DNA of 64,000 nt from Mercurialis annua (lineage: Eukaryota > Streptophyta > Magnoliopsida > Malpighiales > Euphorbiaceae). This document shows, piece by piece, positions 23,490 through 35,652 of the stretch. Where the stretch lies: contig NC_065571.1 of NCBI RefSeq assembly GCF_937616625.2, positions 46,113,651 to 46,177,650 of the forward strand, in the 5' to 3' direction. The notes beneath the pieces are model-generated. The model ran no database searches and was not told where the DNA came from. It saw nothing but the letters and a program-made list of their open reading frames with translations. The position numbers and the translations under genes were made by a program. Numbering within the stretch: position 1 is the first letter of the stretch; each line of letters starts with the position of its first letter.

Positions 23490-24255
23490 ATAAAATATCA
23501 AACTTTTGTTTGTTTCGTCAGTTATATTCAAATCTTTTAAAATCAACTAGTATAGCCAATTTTACGATATTTTAATTTTTTTTAGCCATTTGTAGAATCG
23601 AACTGAAAAAATTGTCACCTCACCCGCCACATCGCTGCCAACTCATCAAAAGTCATTGGCTGAAGTTGAGTTGGCAGCTCCTATAAACCCAACCAAATCA
23701 AAGGCATCCCTAATAAAACCACATGACAAATAAACAAAACTCAAACTCAATCTATAAACCAAATGAATTAATTATATTAATACATTTTTTTATATATTAA
23801 AAATAATTAACATTTCTTATCTAACTAATTTAAAATCTAAATCTAAATTAAATAAATTTAATTAAATTAAACGTTATTATCTTGAGATTTTATTTATATT
23901 CTGAGATAAAATATATTTAATATATATTTAGATTTTAAATTAGTTAGTTAAGAAATGTTAATTATTTTTAATATATAATTTTTTTAATAATATAACTAAT
24001 TCATTTGATTTATATATCGGGTTTGATTTTGGTTTGTTTGTTGTGTGGTTTGATTAGGGATGTCTTTAGTTTGGTTGGGTTTGTAGGTGCTGCCAACTCA
24101 GCTTCACTCAATGACTTTTGTTGAGTTGGCAGCGATGTGGATGATGAGGTGGCAATTTTTTCCGTTCGAAAATAGCGTGAAATTGGTAATATTAGTCGAT
24201 TTTAAAAGATTTGAATATAATTGACGAAACAGAAGTTTGATATTTTATTGAGATT
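23490..24255. mobile_element. Long inverted-repeat (foldback/Mutator-like) MITE
   Basis: Two arms of roughly 350 bp, about 23490-23845 and 23925-24255, are inverted copies of each other. Matching blocks include ATATCAAACTT, TTTCGTCA, TTTTAAAATC, GAGTTGGCAG, ACCCAACCAAA and ACATTTCTTA. No coding capacity is visible. Divergence is moderate, so the element is not recent. The ends are fuzzy and I could not fix a target duplication. Confidence 0.75.
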
Positions 24256-26834
24256 AACTCTAAATCTATTATAAAAGATGAAAATTTGTATTTTAATAAA
24301 AATATAAGAGATATAAAATTTGAAAAATCAAATTTCAAAGTGTTTAAATTAATTTCTTTTATTGTAAAATTATTGAAAACTAATAAGTTGTTAATATGAC
24401 AAAATTTTGATTGAAAAGTATTATTAATAATTTAATCTACATTGTTTCTTATCAAAAAAAAAAAAATTTATCAAGCGGAAAATAATTATAGATAATAAAT
24501 AAAAAAATTATTAATTTATTATAAAAGGTATGGAATTTATATTTCTAAAAATTTGAATTTGTAAACTACATATTATTGCTATATTATAAAATAGCCAACC
24601 TAATATATTTTTGATAACAATTTGTTTGTTTATGTTATGTTATGCTACATCGGTAAAGGCCAACTTAATATACATATGAGAATCATTAAGAGTTAGCATT
24701 AATGGCATTAAAGCTGTGTTATTGGATTGGCTCATAAACTAAGAGTATATTGGAACACGTAAAATGAGTACTAATAAAGGTGAAGACTTAAAAAGGATAT
24801 TAGTCTTTTGTATATTCATTAATGGAAGTATTAATTGTTCTATCCGGATAGATTCTATCCTTTCATCTTTAGCGTATTTTTTATACCCATTTATTCTCTG
24901 TGTCAAAAATCAAAAAAGGAGTCTTCTACGTTTCCCATCACCAAATTCTCAATCTCCCTCTCACGCGCCTCCGCTGCCTTTACTTTCGTTCCTATGCTAT
25001 CCAGCTGCCGTGATATTTCTTCTTCCGCCTCAATCAGACCCATCTTTCACTCATTTCTTTGCCTCGCCGCTCATCCTTTGGTGTCGCTGCCGCTGCGGCT
25101 CCACCTTGATGGCCAATTCAGCAACTGTCTGTTACCTTATCTTTCTTCCTTTTCTACCGGCGTGCGATGGTCGAGGTAGCAGCGGCGGTGGGTTAAGAGA
25201 TAGGTAGGTCATGAGATATCATAGGTAGTTATAATAGCAACTGGTTTTGGTGTTGACAGAGTTATAAATCTAAGGTTTGCAGGTATTAAAAACATGGTTA
25301 ACTGATGCTTTTTTGGGGTGCATAGATGGCTTGAGATATTGGGTTAGAGTGATTGGTATGATTAGGAAGACACTGTAAGGAGTTGTCAAGCAGTTGGGAA
25401 GATTTAATTGAAAGTGGAACCAAAACAATTGAAAATAAGATCAAAATTACAATGTTTATTGAACTTTTTTGGTTTCTGATGCATTGCATGCTTTTGAAAA
25501 ATTTGGTTTAGTGTTATTTATTGCAAATTATGATATTAATTGATCTTTTTTCATGGCAATTTGTTATAATTGATGTACATTGGGACTGGGAGTGATGGAT
25601 TATCATTTATTAACTTGAAATAGATTTGAATGCTATAAAGCTTTGATCATTATGCGATTTATTCTCGGAGCTTATTACATGTTATATCGATAAAGATTAT
25701 GTCAAGAAATTGAACGGGTTAGAAATATTGACATGAAGGGTTAAGAAAAAAGTAAGAAAAAAAGTGAATGATATGTATTTAAAATGTATCAGAGTAGTAT
25801 ATATATTGTATTTGACATTTTTTTAGTAAGTTTGATAATGTGTATCATACACGTTTCATAAATATATTTTTGTATTCCAAAACAAGTCAACTAATGAAGA
25901 ATTTATTTATTCTTCTATTATCAAACTATTTTTTTTTATTATTTTGAAAATATAGCTGATCCGGTTCTGAGACGTATCAAAAATGTATCTGAAATGTATA
26001 TGATATGTTTTTGAGATATAATTAAACAATTTTTAAAATCTGATTTTATGCAAAACAAATATTGTAAATTCGCTTCTATATTATGAATTTTTAATATATT
26101 TCATGTCGGCTATTTTCAACAAAATAAATTTCAAAATGACTGATACATGTGTTTATTAGTGATATATAGATGATACATATCTGATACATAATAGATACAT
26201 AGATGATACATGTTTAAATTTCTGGGATCATTTTAACGAAATAAATTTTAAAATGACCAACACATTATCGATACATCGTAATACATTACTGATAAATTAT
26301 AAATACATTATCGATACATCATAGATATAGAGGAGAAAAACTAATAGTAAAATTTTAATACATTACCGATATATCATCTACATCTTGCAAACACTGTAAA
26401 TACATGGCCAATACATCGTAAATACATTATAAATATAAAAATAAATTGAGCTAAAAAGCAAAATCTCGTGCAACATGAAAAAATAAAAGGACGGAGCAAA
26501 CATCAAATATTTAATAGGAAGACACATTGTTTAATTACATATATCGAATACATATTAAAAGCAATCTACATATATAATTTATATATGATAGATACATATA
26601 CTTTTAATACATAATATATAATATATATACTTTTTTATAACGTAATTTATGCGTTTTTTAAGCATGTGATACATATATCTTTATAAAATATATTATACAT
26701 ATACATATAAATAGTACATAAAATAATATATGTGTGTATATATATACACACATATATTTATTTATTTATTTGTTTTTGTTTTTAAAAATATGAGAAAATG
26801 AATTAGTGACACAGTCCAGATACATAGCTGATAC
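24256..26834. other. Non-coding region with degenerate GATACAT repeats
   Basis: A GC-richer patch (24940-25200) resembles a 5' UTR or captured gene fragment, but its frames show no recognisable protein. From about 25760 to 26830 the sequence is full of imperfect GATACAT/AATACAT units. Confidence 0.5.
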
Positions 26835-27559
26835 TAGAGGTGTACATGGTCTGGTTTGACTGGTTTATCATTGATATTTTAGTCCAAACCAATTATACTG
26901 GTTTGGCAAATTTTCAAACCAAAATCAAACCACATATATTATAAACCAGCAAAATTAGTTTGGTTTGGTTTGATAATTTTTTTCTTTAAAACCAGTATAA
27001 ACCATCATCAAAAAATAATTTATTTATCTAAAATAAAAAAAAATTAAAAATCTAAAAATATTTATTCATCGTAAAAATAAATGTTATATTTATATAACAG
27101 GCTATAATAATGACTAATAAATAAATAAAATATATTCTATAATTTTTTTATAATATATTTTTTTACAATATATTTTTTTACATATTATTAATATAATATC
27201 TTAATATTATAGAAATATAACATTTATTTATCGATAATAAATATAAAAATAGTTATTTCATTAGATGATATTTAAATATATTATTTTGTCAAGTACATTT
27301 TAAAAAATAGTAATATAAATTTTATTTTTAAATTATAATATTTATAATTTTAATAAAAATATGTATGTATGTGTATATATTGGTTTGTTTTGGTTTATGT
27401 TGGTTTATAATTTTTAAAACCGCAAACCAGATCAATAATTACTTTTTTTCTATTTTCTAAATCAAAATCAAACCAACAATCTTCTAAACCGTAATATTTG
27501 ATTTGGTTTGGTTGAATTGGTTTGATTTGGTTGGTTTAAATTTTTTCTGTACAACTCTA
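26835..27559. mobile_element. hAT-like non-autonomous element rich in TGGTTTGG
   Basis: The ends TAGAGGTGTACA and TGTACAACTCTA are near-perfect inverted repeats, followed inward by inverted runs of TGGTTT/AAACCA. The flanks GCTGATAC (26827-26834) and TCTGATAC (27560-27567) agree at seven of eight bases. The insertion sits inside the GATACAT repeat area, so that similarity could partly be the repeat itself. There is no coding frame. Confidence 0.7.
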
Positions 27560-28300
27560 TCTGATACATAGCTGATACATGTTTAAATTATTTCGACATG
27601 TTAAGATTCGCTGACATGCGCTGACGCGTGACTGACGCGCGTGTCAGACGCGTTTCTGACGCATGTCATACGCATTTTTGACCAGCTATGACACGTTTTT
27701 TACCTTTTTTTTTGCTGTGTGTGTGCCATGTGTCTCCTATTTAGTGGTTTGGTTAGAATATGTAAACTTTTATCTTTTTTTGGTATCAATGTAAATTATT
27801 AGGTTGGTGTGTATTTTTGTTATTTTCTATTTAAATAGTAATATTTTTGTGGTTTTTTTAGAAATATTAAAAAAGCTATCAGCTGTTGGCAAAAACCTTC
27901 AAAATGGAGTTTTTCAAAAAGCAGCTGTTGAAAGTTCAAAAAACTCCAAAAATATATTTTCTAGTGTTTTTTTATTTTTATTTTGTTTGTACATTTATAG
28001 TATATTTATGGTGAATAAATGATTGGTAAAAAAATATATCTATATAGATATTTTATAAAACAGGGTATCGAATATAATTAGCAATTTATGACCCTAATTT
28101 TCGTAATTATTTTCTGAAAGTAGTGTAGTTTGAAAATAATTCCAAATATAATCTCTCATATTAAAATTAAAAAATACATAAATATTTGTTGACAAGACAT
28201 AAATATCTATTGATTTTATATTTGGTTGGGTTGAAAACCATTAAAACCAAACCAAGAATTTGGGTTTTAGCGCCAAGAAAAGAGGAAGAGAATAAGGACA
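27560..28300. other. Intergenic region with TGACGCG cluster
   Basis: At 27610-27690 the sequence switches to GC-rich repeats of TGACGCG/TGACATGCG type. The remainder is AT-rich, with nothing assigned, up to the next gene's leader. Confidence 0.5.
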
Positions 28301-28306
28301 AGAAAT

Positions 28307-30399
28307 ATGTGTGATGGAAGTGAAGCTGAAGCAGAGATTACGTCTCTTTTCCCCTCATTGGTACGTACCCTTTACTCCCTTCATCATTTGATGTTTCTTT
28401 TAATCCAACTATTTCTCATCACAGTAAGACTACCTTCAACAAGCTTACGGAGCTACTTTTTGTTTTTCCTTCAGAAGAAAACTTAAACGGGTTGATTTTT
28501 ATATTCTAAAAGATTAACTTGTTTTTCCATTTTTGGTGATAGAGCTGGAGATTTAGTCTTCTGGAGATATCAAAGCTGAAGGGTCATAACAAGATGCTTG
28601 AACTGCCCGCACGGGTTTAGTCTAGTGGTCTAAACCTCAGCCATCTGGCCGCTAAAGGTCGCGGGTTTGAACCCCGGCTACGTCCTTTCTTAATATAGAG
28701 TGGTTGAGGTTGAGTTGCTGGCCATTATAGCCCGGAATTACCAGGTATGTGGGTTTGCGGGCGGTCCACATCTCGGAATTTGACAATGATATTGAGTTTT
28801 GACTCAATAGAGTGAGTCCTCGTCACAAAAAAAAAAAGATGCTTGAACTATTTTGGCTAATGCTGTCAAAACTGTTTTATATTTTCCAAATTATGCTCCA
28901 TATGAATACATTATAGTATGTTGCATGTAAACTTCTCGAGTCCTATGTCTCGGTGTTTGATTTCCGTGTGTGGAAACAGTTATGGAACTCCGGAACTCTC
29001 GATATTTGCAGCTTATTCTTATAAAAAGTGTCATTTCACTCTGTTTTTCTGTTTCAGGTTTTTTGTGTTTTTCTGTTTCAGGTTTTGTTTCCGCCTTCCT
29101 GTTTCTATGCTATATAGCATCATAGTCTGGAATCTAAGGACATGGTTACTCCTATACAATACTGACCATTTTAATTAAATTTTTATGTCGCAGAGATGAA
29201 ATGAACTCGATTTCCAGGCAGTATGGAGTGCCTCCTAATTCCGCTGTAGCTGCTAATAAGGCTACGCCAGATGTTGAATTTCTTTACAAAGGCCACCTTC
29301 CGAACATACCTGCAATTGTCTTAGGAGACACTCAATTGGTAAGTGGAGTCTCATAATTTTTATTATGGACATATCATTTAATTAGTATCAGGAAAATTAT
29401 CCTAGTTATTATCTTGTAATCATGCTCTATGACAATTTTATTTCCAGACTTCCAGTGCATTTCACCAGCTACTATCTTTTGGTTGTCATTTTTGCAATCA
29501 AATCATAGTATATCCAAAGTTTCACCGTTAGAATTTTAATTTTACTACAAAATTATGTTTCATCTTTTCTTGGGATGGCCTGTTGGATTGGTTTGACTGT
29601 ATCAGATCAAGAAATGTGGCTATTCAATCGTCTACCGGAAAGAAAAATCTTGGAGTTCCACGGCTATATGGGATGGGTTCTTGAATCAGAAGCCTTTCAT
29701 CATGTTAACTGCACATGGTCTGCCACATGTAAGACATTGTTTAAAACATTGTAAATGTGAAATGTTCCAAGTTTTGTTTAAACAGTTCATTGATGGTAGT
29801 GACCTCAACATGAGCTTCCAATCTATTGTCAGGCTAAATCCACCGGTTATTTACTAGTTGTGGTTCCTCTTATTGCATTTTGCCTCACATGCATACTTGG
29901 TGCTTTTCACACTAGAGTTCCTAGAGATAAGGGACATGAAGCGGGCGATGAATCAAAGAAGAATCGTGATGGGCGCAGGAGTATGCGATGGAAGAATGCC
30001 CTGAACTTTAAGGATCCAGATAACCCTGATTCTGAATTGATAACCGATTTCAAGGTAAATGCCCGGTGGAAGAATTGTATTACGCTTATCATGAGTATAT
30101 TAAGGCATCTAATGTGCGAAACATCATATTGTAGCAAGAAATACATGTCACAGAAGCTCTTTATTTACATTGAGTTTAAAGCCAAAATTATGAGAAGAAG
30201 AAGATAAAATTTAGGGTCAGCATTTTAAGACTGTTATTGTTTTTTTCTTTTTGTACAGAATACTTCAGACGGTCAAGAGAAAGATTTGAATGAAGACATG
30301 TCTCAAGCGTACAGAATACTTGAACAAGATTATCAAATTTTTTTATCAGAATGTGGAGTGAGTAAATCAGGATATTGGCGCGAACGCTTCCATAAATAA
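28307..30399 (+). CDS. Unrecognised single-span membrane protein
   Basis: Four exons join in phase: 29194-29338, 29606-29728, 29833-30054 and 30259-30399, ending in TAA. A first exon is likely near 28307-28361 (ATG at 28307 or 28314, donor GTACGT), but neither frame joins exon 29194 cleanly, so a further small exon or another start is needed. Visible parts: a soluble N-terminal region (SRQYGVPPNSAVAANKA, FLYKGHLPNIPAIVLGD), a WDGFLNQKPFIMLTAHGLPH block, one hydrophobic span (GYLLVVVPLIAFCLTCILG), then a charged tail ending LEQDYQIFLSECGVSKSGYW. The intron sizes and conserved-looking blocks suggest a real gene, but I do not recognise the family and assign no function. A SINE (28605-28836) lies in the first intron. 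Confidence 0.7.
28605..28836 (+). mobile_element. tRNA-derived SINE with 13-bp target duplication
   Basis: AGATGCTTGAACT flanks the element at 28592-28604 and 28837-28849. Pol III signals are present: an A box TAGTCTAGTGG and a B box GGTTTGAACCC. The element ends in a run of A after CGTCAC. Confidence 0.92.
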
Positions 30400-31456
30400 A
30401 ATGCGTTTTCTGCTTGCAATCTCAAGATTTTGACTACAGAATCGTCTATATAGTTCATTTTTGGACTGGGGAACAATTCTAATTTTCCATTCTCCCTCCT
30501 AGATGTAGGAGTGACAGTGTGAATAAAGTAATTTAGGGTGATTTTAGGTTTTTAGTTAGGTGTGGCTCATCACTTTGTAGCTCTGGCTAGCTGATGCAGA
30601 AAACAGTGTGGATTCAGTTCATGAACACCATAGTTTTGTGCAGAGCAGGATGTAAAAGTTGTGTTTGTTTCAACTGTTGATCTCTAAATGAATTTACAAA
30701 ATTGGCAAACTAACAATTTGTTGTTTACAACTCTCTTATACAGTTATAGTACCAGATGATACTCATTCAGCAACTACTTTTTACTGTTAATTTTACAGAA
30801 ACAAATGCTTCTGTTTTTTGGTTTTAGACGGGGCTTCAGACACGGCACATGAGTCAAAACCATGCGAAGGTTTGGGGAGTGCATTCAGTCTAAACCAAAC
30901 CGAACTAAAATTTTAAATTTTATTCAAAATCAAACCAAAATTTGTGAAGATATAAAACATTTTTCAAATCCAACAGATTCAAATCAGTCAATACAATTGT
31001 TTTTTTTAATTCAAATTGTACCAAAACTAAACTGAAGTATTTTTATTTTCAAAAATTAATTGAGTCAATTTCTTTTTATCATATCAACCCCAACAATACA
31101 AAATTTATTAATTTAGTTTGATTTGATTACTCGATTAGTATCTGTTTTTAGACTCAGGTGGTGATTTTTGCTGAGGGTTATATCCATTCAAGTTCATATA
31201 ACTGGATTATCATCCCTGGAAATACATGGAGTATTCATGAAGAGACGAGCAAATGCACCAGAATGCAAATGGAGTTACCCCTAGGAATTTCAGTTGGAAC
31301 ATATCCAACTATATTCGAATAATCTTAGGTTATCCGCTCTGGATTTTTTGATTATGGTAAAAGCTCTCATATCAGAAAATAATTTACTTTGAACAAAATC
31401 TTAGCAAAACTAATATTACAATCAAAACACAATAGGAAATGACAAGAAATTGTTTC
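30400..31456. other. Intergenic region between convergent genes
   Basis: This holds the 3' UTRs of the membrane-protein gene (+) and the small acidic-protein gene (-). At 30880-31140 a patch rich in AACCAAAC resembles the core of the hAT-like element at 26835, but no ends were found. Confidence 0.5.
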
Positions 31457-33377
31457 TCAACGGACCCGACGATCTTTCTCTTCTTGTCCTAGTCCAAGCG
31501 ATTTCTGCGCATTTGCAATACCTTCAGGATCTGCATAAGGAAATGTCAAAACTATGACTATATGTATACCCAACCAAAAGAAAAAAAAAACATGTAATAA
31601 GGACATTAATCTGAAATTATAGCAAGAAAATATGACTCATTCCTAATTCCGTTACATGGAAGCACCCGATGTTAAAGAAGACGGGTAATAAACCCTGCCA
31701 GTCATCAAATTATACCTTTTCTTCAAAAATTGGTACTAAGAATGAAACGAAATTTCAATAAAGACTTAACGATAAACTCAAAATTGGAGTAAGGTTACCA
31801 CTTACCAACATATAACATTCAATGTGAATACCTATTTTGAAATAAAGGGCATAGTTCCGTGAAGAGTTTACTACCCGAAAGAAGAATGAAATTATTTAAC
31901 TAAACATTCAGTGATCTTTCATTTAAAGCACTTGAATCCTTTCCTTTCACAAAAATATGCACATTAAAGTATAGTTCTCATTTATTCAACTAGAGAACCT
32001 GCTGTTGCTAGTTGATACCGAAGCTTGCATAAGATCAAACATGCATGTGCATAGACTGATGCATATATGCATACTCGTGTGCATGAGAGAGCCGGAGAAA
32101 CTTAACTAACTATTCCCCCCTTAACCCCAAAGGAATGTTCAACAGTTGACTATTTCAAAGGTATGTAAGCACATAAAAGGTTAACTAGCTCCACCGGGGC
32201 ACACTCAACAAACAGTAGAGACAAGCTCCTACTGTCTATTGTCCATAGCTGATAGAAAAGGCCCGATTTAACAGGTTGAGTAATCATTCAAGGATACCCT
32301 AGCTAACTAACCGCAGGTACATAGAAGATATTAATTAGGCCAACGTAATGACCTCATTGGGCAGTTATTGGAATTACTTCAAAATCAGTTGCTGTTAACA
32401 TCTACTGTTTTACTTCAACTCAATGAACAACAATGACAATTATAATTTTTGCAAAAAAGGATATTGCAAATTGAATACACTAAAGGAACAAGGAAACAGA
32501 TTTTGTAAGTTGATAAATGAAACAAAAAATGTAATTGTATACGAAACTACAGAATTCTCCACATTTCATTCCATCAATATATTCGTAGAAAGATCATTTA
32601 GAAACGGTCCAACCCCTCAGCATTTCCGTATAATTTGACAAACTGAAAACTCAAATATCAGTAGAGTACCAACTCTCGGATAGTTTACACTTACCCCAAA
32701 AACTACCTTTTACCTAAACCGAAAAAAGGAAGAACAATTTAAAGAATAAACAACTAAGATTTCTTGAAACTAATTAGTTAAGATTTGTAGGCATATGATT
32801 CAATAAATAAACATCATTCCCATCTACAAACAAGGGACTCACTTGGATTAAACTATGTACTAGAATTCAATTGAAATTCACCCAAGTCAGTTGTGTCATT
32901 GAATTTTCAAGTTGAATTGGAAGCAAAGACATACCAAAGAATTGAGTGAAGATACGGCCAAAGAAGCTCAAATTACGAGAAACATTATAAGCCATGGCAG
33001 GCGGAAGTGGCTTCACAACAGTATCAATACTAAACACTCTTTGAAGAAACTACAACAACAAAACATACAGTTCAATTAGCAATCTTTTTCAAAAACCTCA
33101 ATAAAATATAGTAAACAGAAAAGGGTAACAAAAAAGAAACCTGAAAATTTCGCTGGAAGCTGTAACGAAGTTCTGGGTCTAGCTCAAGAAGGTCATCCTC
33201 ATCGTCGTCGTCATCAGCGATTTTTTGGTTCTTTTTGCGGGGGACGTGCATAGTAGGAGTGGAGCCTGGTTGACTGGTGACTTTGAGCTTGGCATCTTTG
33301 AACTTGTCGGCTTCGTCGTCATAATCGTCGCCTCTCCATGGAGCCTTTGACAGCAATTCTCGCTTTCCTTTTGCCAT
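31457..33377 (-). CDS. Small conserved plant protein with acidic tract (function unknown)
   Basis: Three exons (high to low): 33141-33377, 32935-33049 and 31457-31530, total 426 nt, 141 residues. The N-terminus MAKGKRELLSKAPWRGD is basic. A middle tract of Asp/Glu (ADDDDDEDD) is followed by LELDPELRYSFQRNFQ. The C-terminal half (FLQRVFSIDTVVKPLPPA, AYNVSRNLSFFGRIFTQFFD, PEGIANAQKSLGLGQEEK) looks strongly conserved; I recall near-identical plant proteins but no established function. There is no signal peptide, and the SFFGRIF segment is only weakly hydrophobic. All splice sites are GT-AG and phases agree. Confidence 0.83.
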
Positions 33378-33654
33378 TTTGTGGTATACTGTCAGCAGAA
33401 TGGAGAGGAGAAACGCGGAGAAGAGAGATAAGGCTGGAGATTTGAGTTGGGTTGGTTTTGTGGATCAACTTAGACATGTTAACCAGAGTTGGATACAGTT
33501 TGGCCCGCCCAAATCTACCCATCGCAACTATTCTAAAAAGGGCTTTTTAGAAAAACTAGTTTTTTTTGCCACGTTAAATATCTATATGACTCGTTATTTA
33601 GAATTATAATTGTATATATTTTTATAATAATATATTATTATTTAAATTTTATTG

Positions 33655-34745
33655 GACTTGTATTTTTTTTATTTATTTTTGTTTAATTATTTTATAAAAT
33701 TTTAATTTTTTTTATTGAAAATGTTTAAAAGTTAGAATTAACTAATAGATTCAATTTTTGTTATTAAAAAATGATAATATGATTGAAGTAAATCTATATT
33801 ATTGTTCATAGTAAATAATAATAAATAAAAAAATATCAAAATTTTAACATAAATATTATAATATGATTATTTAATATTAATGAAACTCATCATATTTTTT
33901 TATATATAGTGATATATTTGTGCAATTTCTTTTAGGATTAGGAATTTAACACATAATGATAGTTGTTGTATAATTCCTTTTAGGATTAGGAATTTAATAC
34001 ATAATGATAGCTGCTGCGACAATTATTTTTAATATGTTTTTTTTATGTATTAGGAATGTCATCTTTTCATTTGTTAAACACAAATATTCTTATATGTCAC
34101 AATTAGAAATATCAACTTGGATAAAATATGTAGAGGGTATTTTTGTCCGTGAATGGAAATATTCCCCCCCGCGAAGCACAAATATTCTTATATGTCACAA
34201 TTACAAATATCAACTGACTTGTATTTTTAATTTGTTTTTTTTAATTATTTTATAAAATTTTAATTTTTTTATTGGAAATGTTAAAAAGTTAGAATTAAGC
34301 AATAGATTTAATTTTTGATATTGTTGTTATTAAAAAATGATAATATGATTGAAACAAATTTATATTATTTTTCATTATAAATAACTAATAAATATCAAAA
34401 ATATCAAAATTTTAACACAAATATTATAATATGATTATTTGATATAATAAAACTCGTCATATTCTTTTATATATAGTAATATATTTGTGCAATTTCTATT
34501 AGAATTAGGAATTTAACACATAATGATAGTTGTTGCACAATTCTTTTTAGGATTAGGAATTTATTATATAATGGTAGCTACTCCGATAATTATTTTTAAT
34601 ATGTTTCCTTTATGGATTATGAATGTCATCTTTCTATTTGTTAAACACAAATATTTTTATATGTCACAATTAGGTATATCAACTTGGATAAAATATGTAA
34701 AGGGTATTTTTCTCCGTGAATGGAAGTGTTCCCCCCGCGAATACA
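33655..34745. repeat. Tandem duplication, period about 561 bp
   Basis: Two direct copies start GACTTGTATTTTT (33655 and about 34216) and end GTGAATGGAA followed by a C-run and GCGAA. A smaller internal duplication of about 47 bp (TTAGGATTAGGAATTTA) sits in each. The sequence is non-coding and AT-rich; short frames in both copies are byproducts. Confidence 0.85.
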
Positions 34746-35149
34746 CTGTTATATTTGTTATAGATATATAAAAAATAAAACTATTTATAAAATTTAGGGA
34801 TTATGAATAATATTTAAAATTTTAAAAATATTTTCAAAAGTATCCATAGACTTTTTTCATTTACAAAAATATCGACTGAATTAAAATTATTTACAAAACT
34901 ATCAAAAAATGAAAATTGTTTACAAAGATACAATGTTTATAATATCGGTATAATTATAGTATAATTTTGGTATATTAAAATTATAAACCAGAAAATTTAA
35001 AAATAGTATTTGATTTATTATTGGTATAATTTCAGTATATTTTTGTTCTATCGAGAATCCTTTTTTTTTATATATTTTTTAGTTGATAATATATACATTT
35101 GTTTTTATGTATTTTTCACTATATTTGGTAATGAACTAGAGAATTTGTA

Positions 35150-35440
35150 TATTGTTGATATAATTTTAGTATATTGTTAGTTTAATTTTTAGTATACGAT
35201 GTGGCGTAATGTTGGTGTAATTTTTATCTAATATAATAAAATTTCAATATATTTTCATGTGTAGCTATTGGTATACTGTTGGTATAATTTTGGTATATTA
35301 TTAGTTTAATTTTTAGTATACGATTTGATGTAATTTTGATAATTTTTTTATTTAATATTAATAAAATTTCAATATGTTTTGATGTGTATAATGTTGGTAT
35401 AATATAAGTATATTTTTAGTTTATTAGTATAATGACGACA
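35150..35440. repeat. Degenerate ~120-bp tandem repeat (TTGGTATAATTTTGG)
   Basis: Two full units and part of a third, starting near 35151, 35277 and 35389, share GTTGGTATAATTTTGGTATA and TTTAATTTTTAGTATACGAT. Looser versions begin near 34940. No function is apparent. Confidence 0.7.
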
Positions 35441-35652
35441 TTATACCAACAGCATACACCGTATGTTTATAATTATTTTTTATTTTTTGATATTTTGAAA
35501 ATATTTTTAAATCAACTAGGATATTTGTAAGAAAAAAATCAACATGTATTTTTGTAATTATTTTTGTTTTTTTTATAAATGGTGTAATTTTCTCTAAAAT
35601 TTAACCACTAAATCAAAATTTGAAGTTTATATATCAACATGTTTGTCATTTA

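Noticed and set aside
24764..25207. Frames of 147 and 114 codons in a GC-richer patch
   Set aside because: Low-complexity Ser/Leu/Pro-rich translations in two frames at once; no splice pattern and no recognised domain.
28640..28680. tRNA-like A and B boxes
   Set aside because: The segment lacks a full cloverleaf and has an A tail and target duplications, so it is a SINE rather than a tRNA gene. The same applies at 44140-44210.
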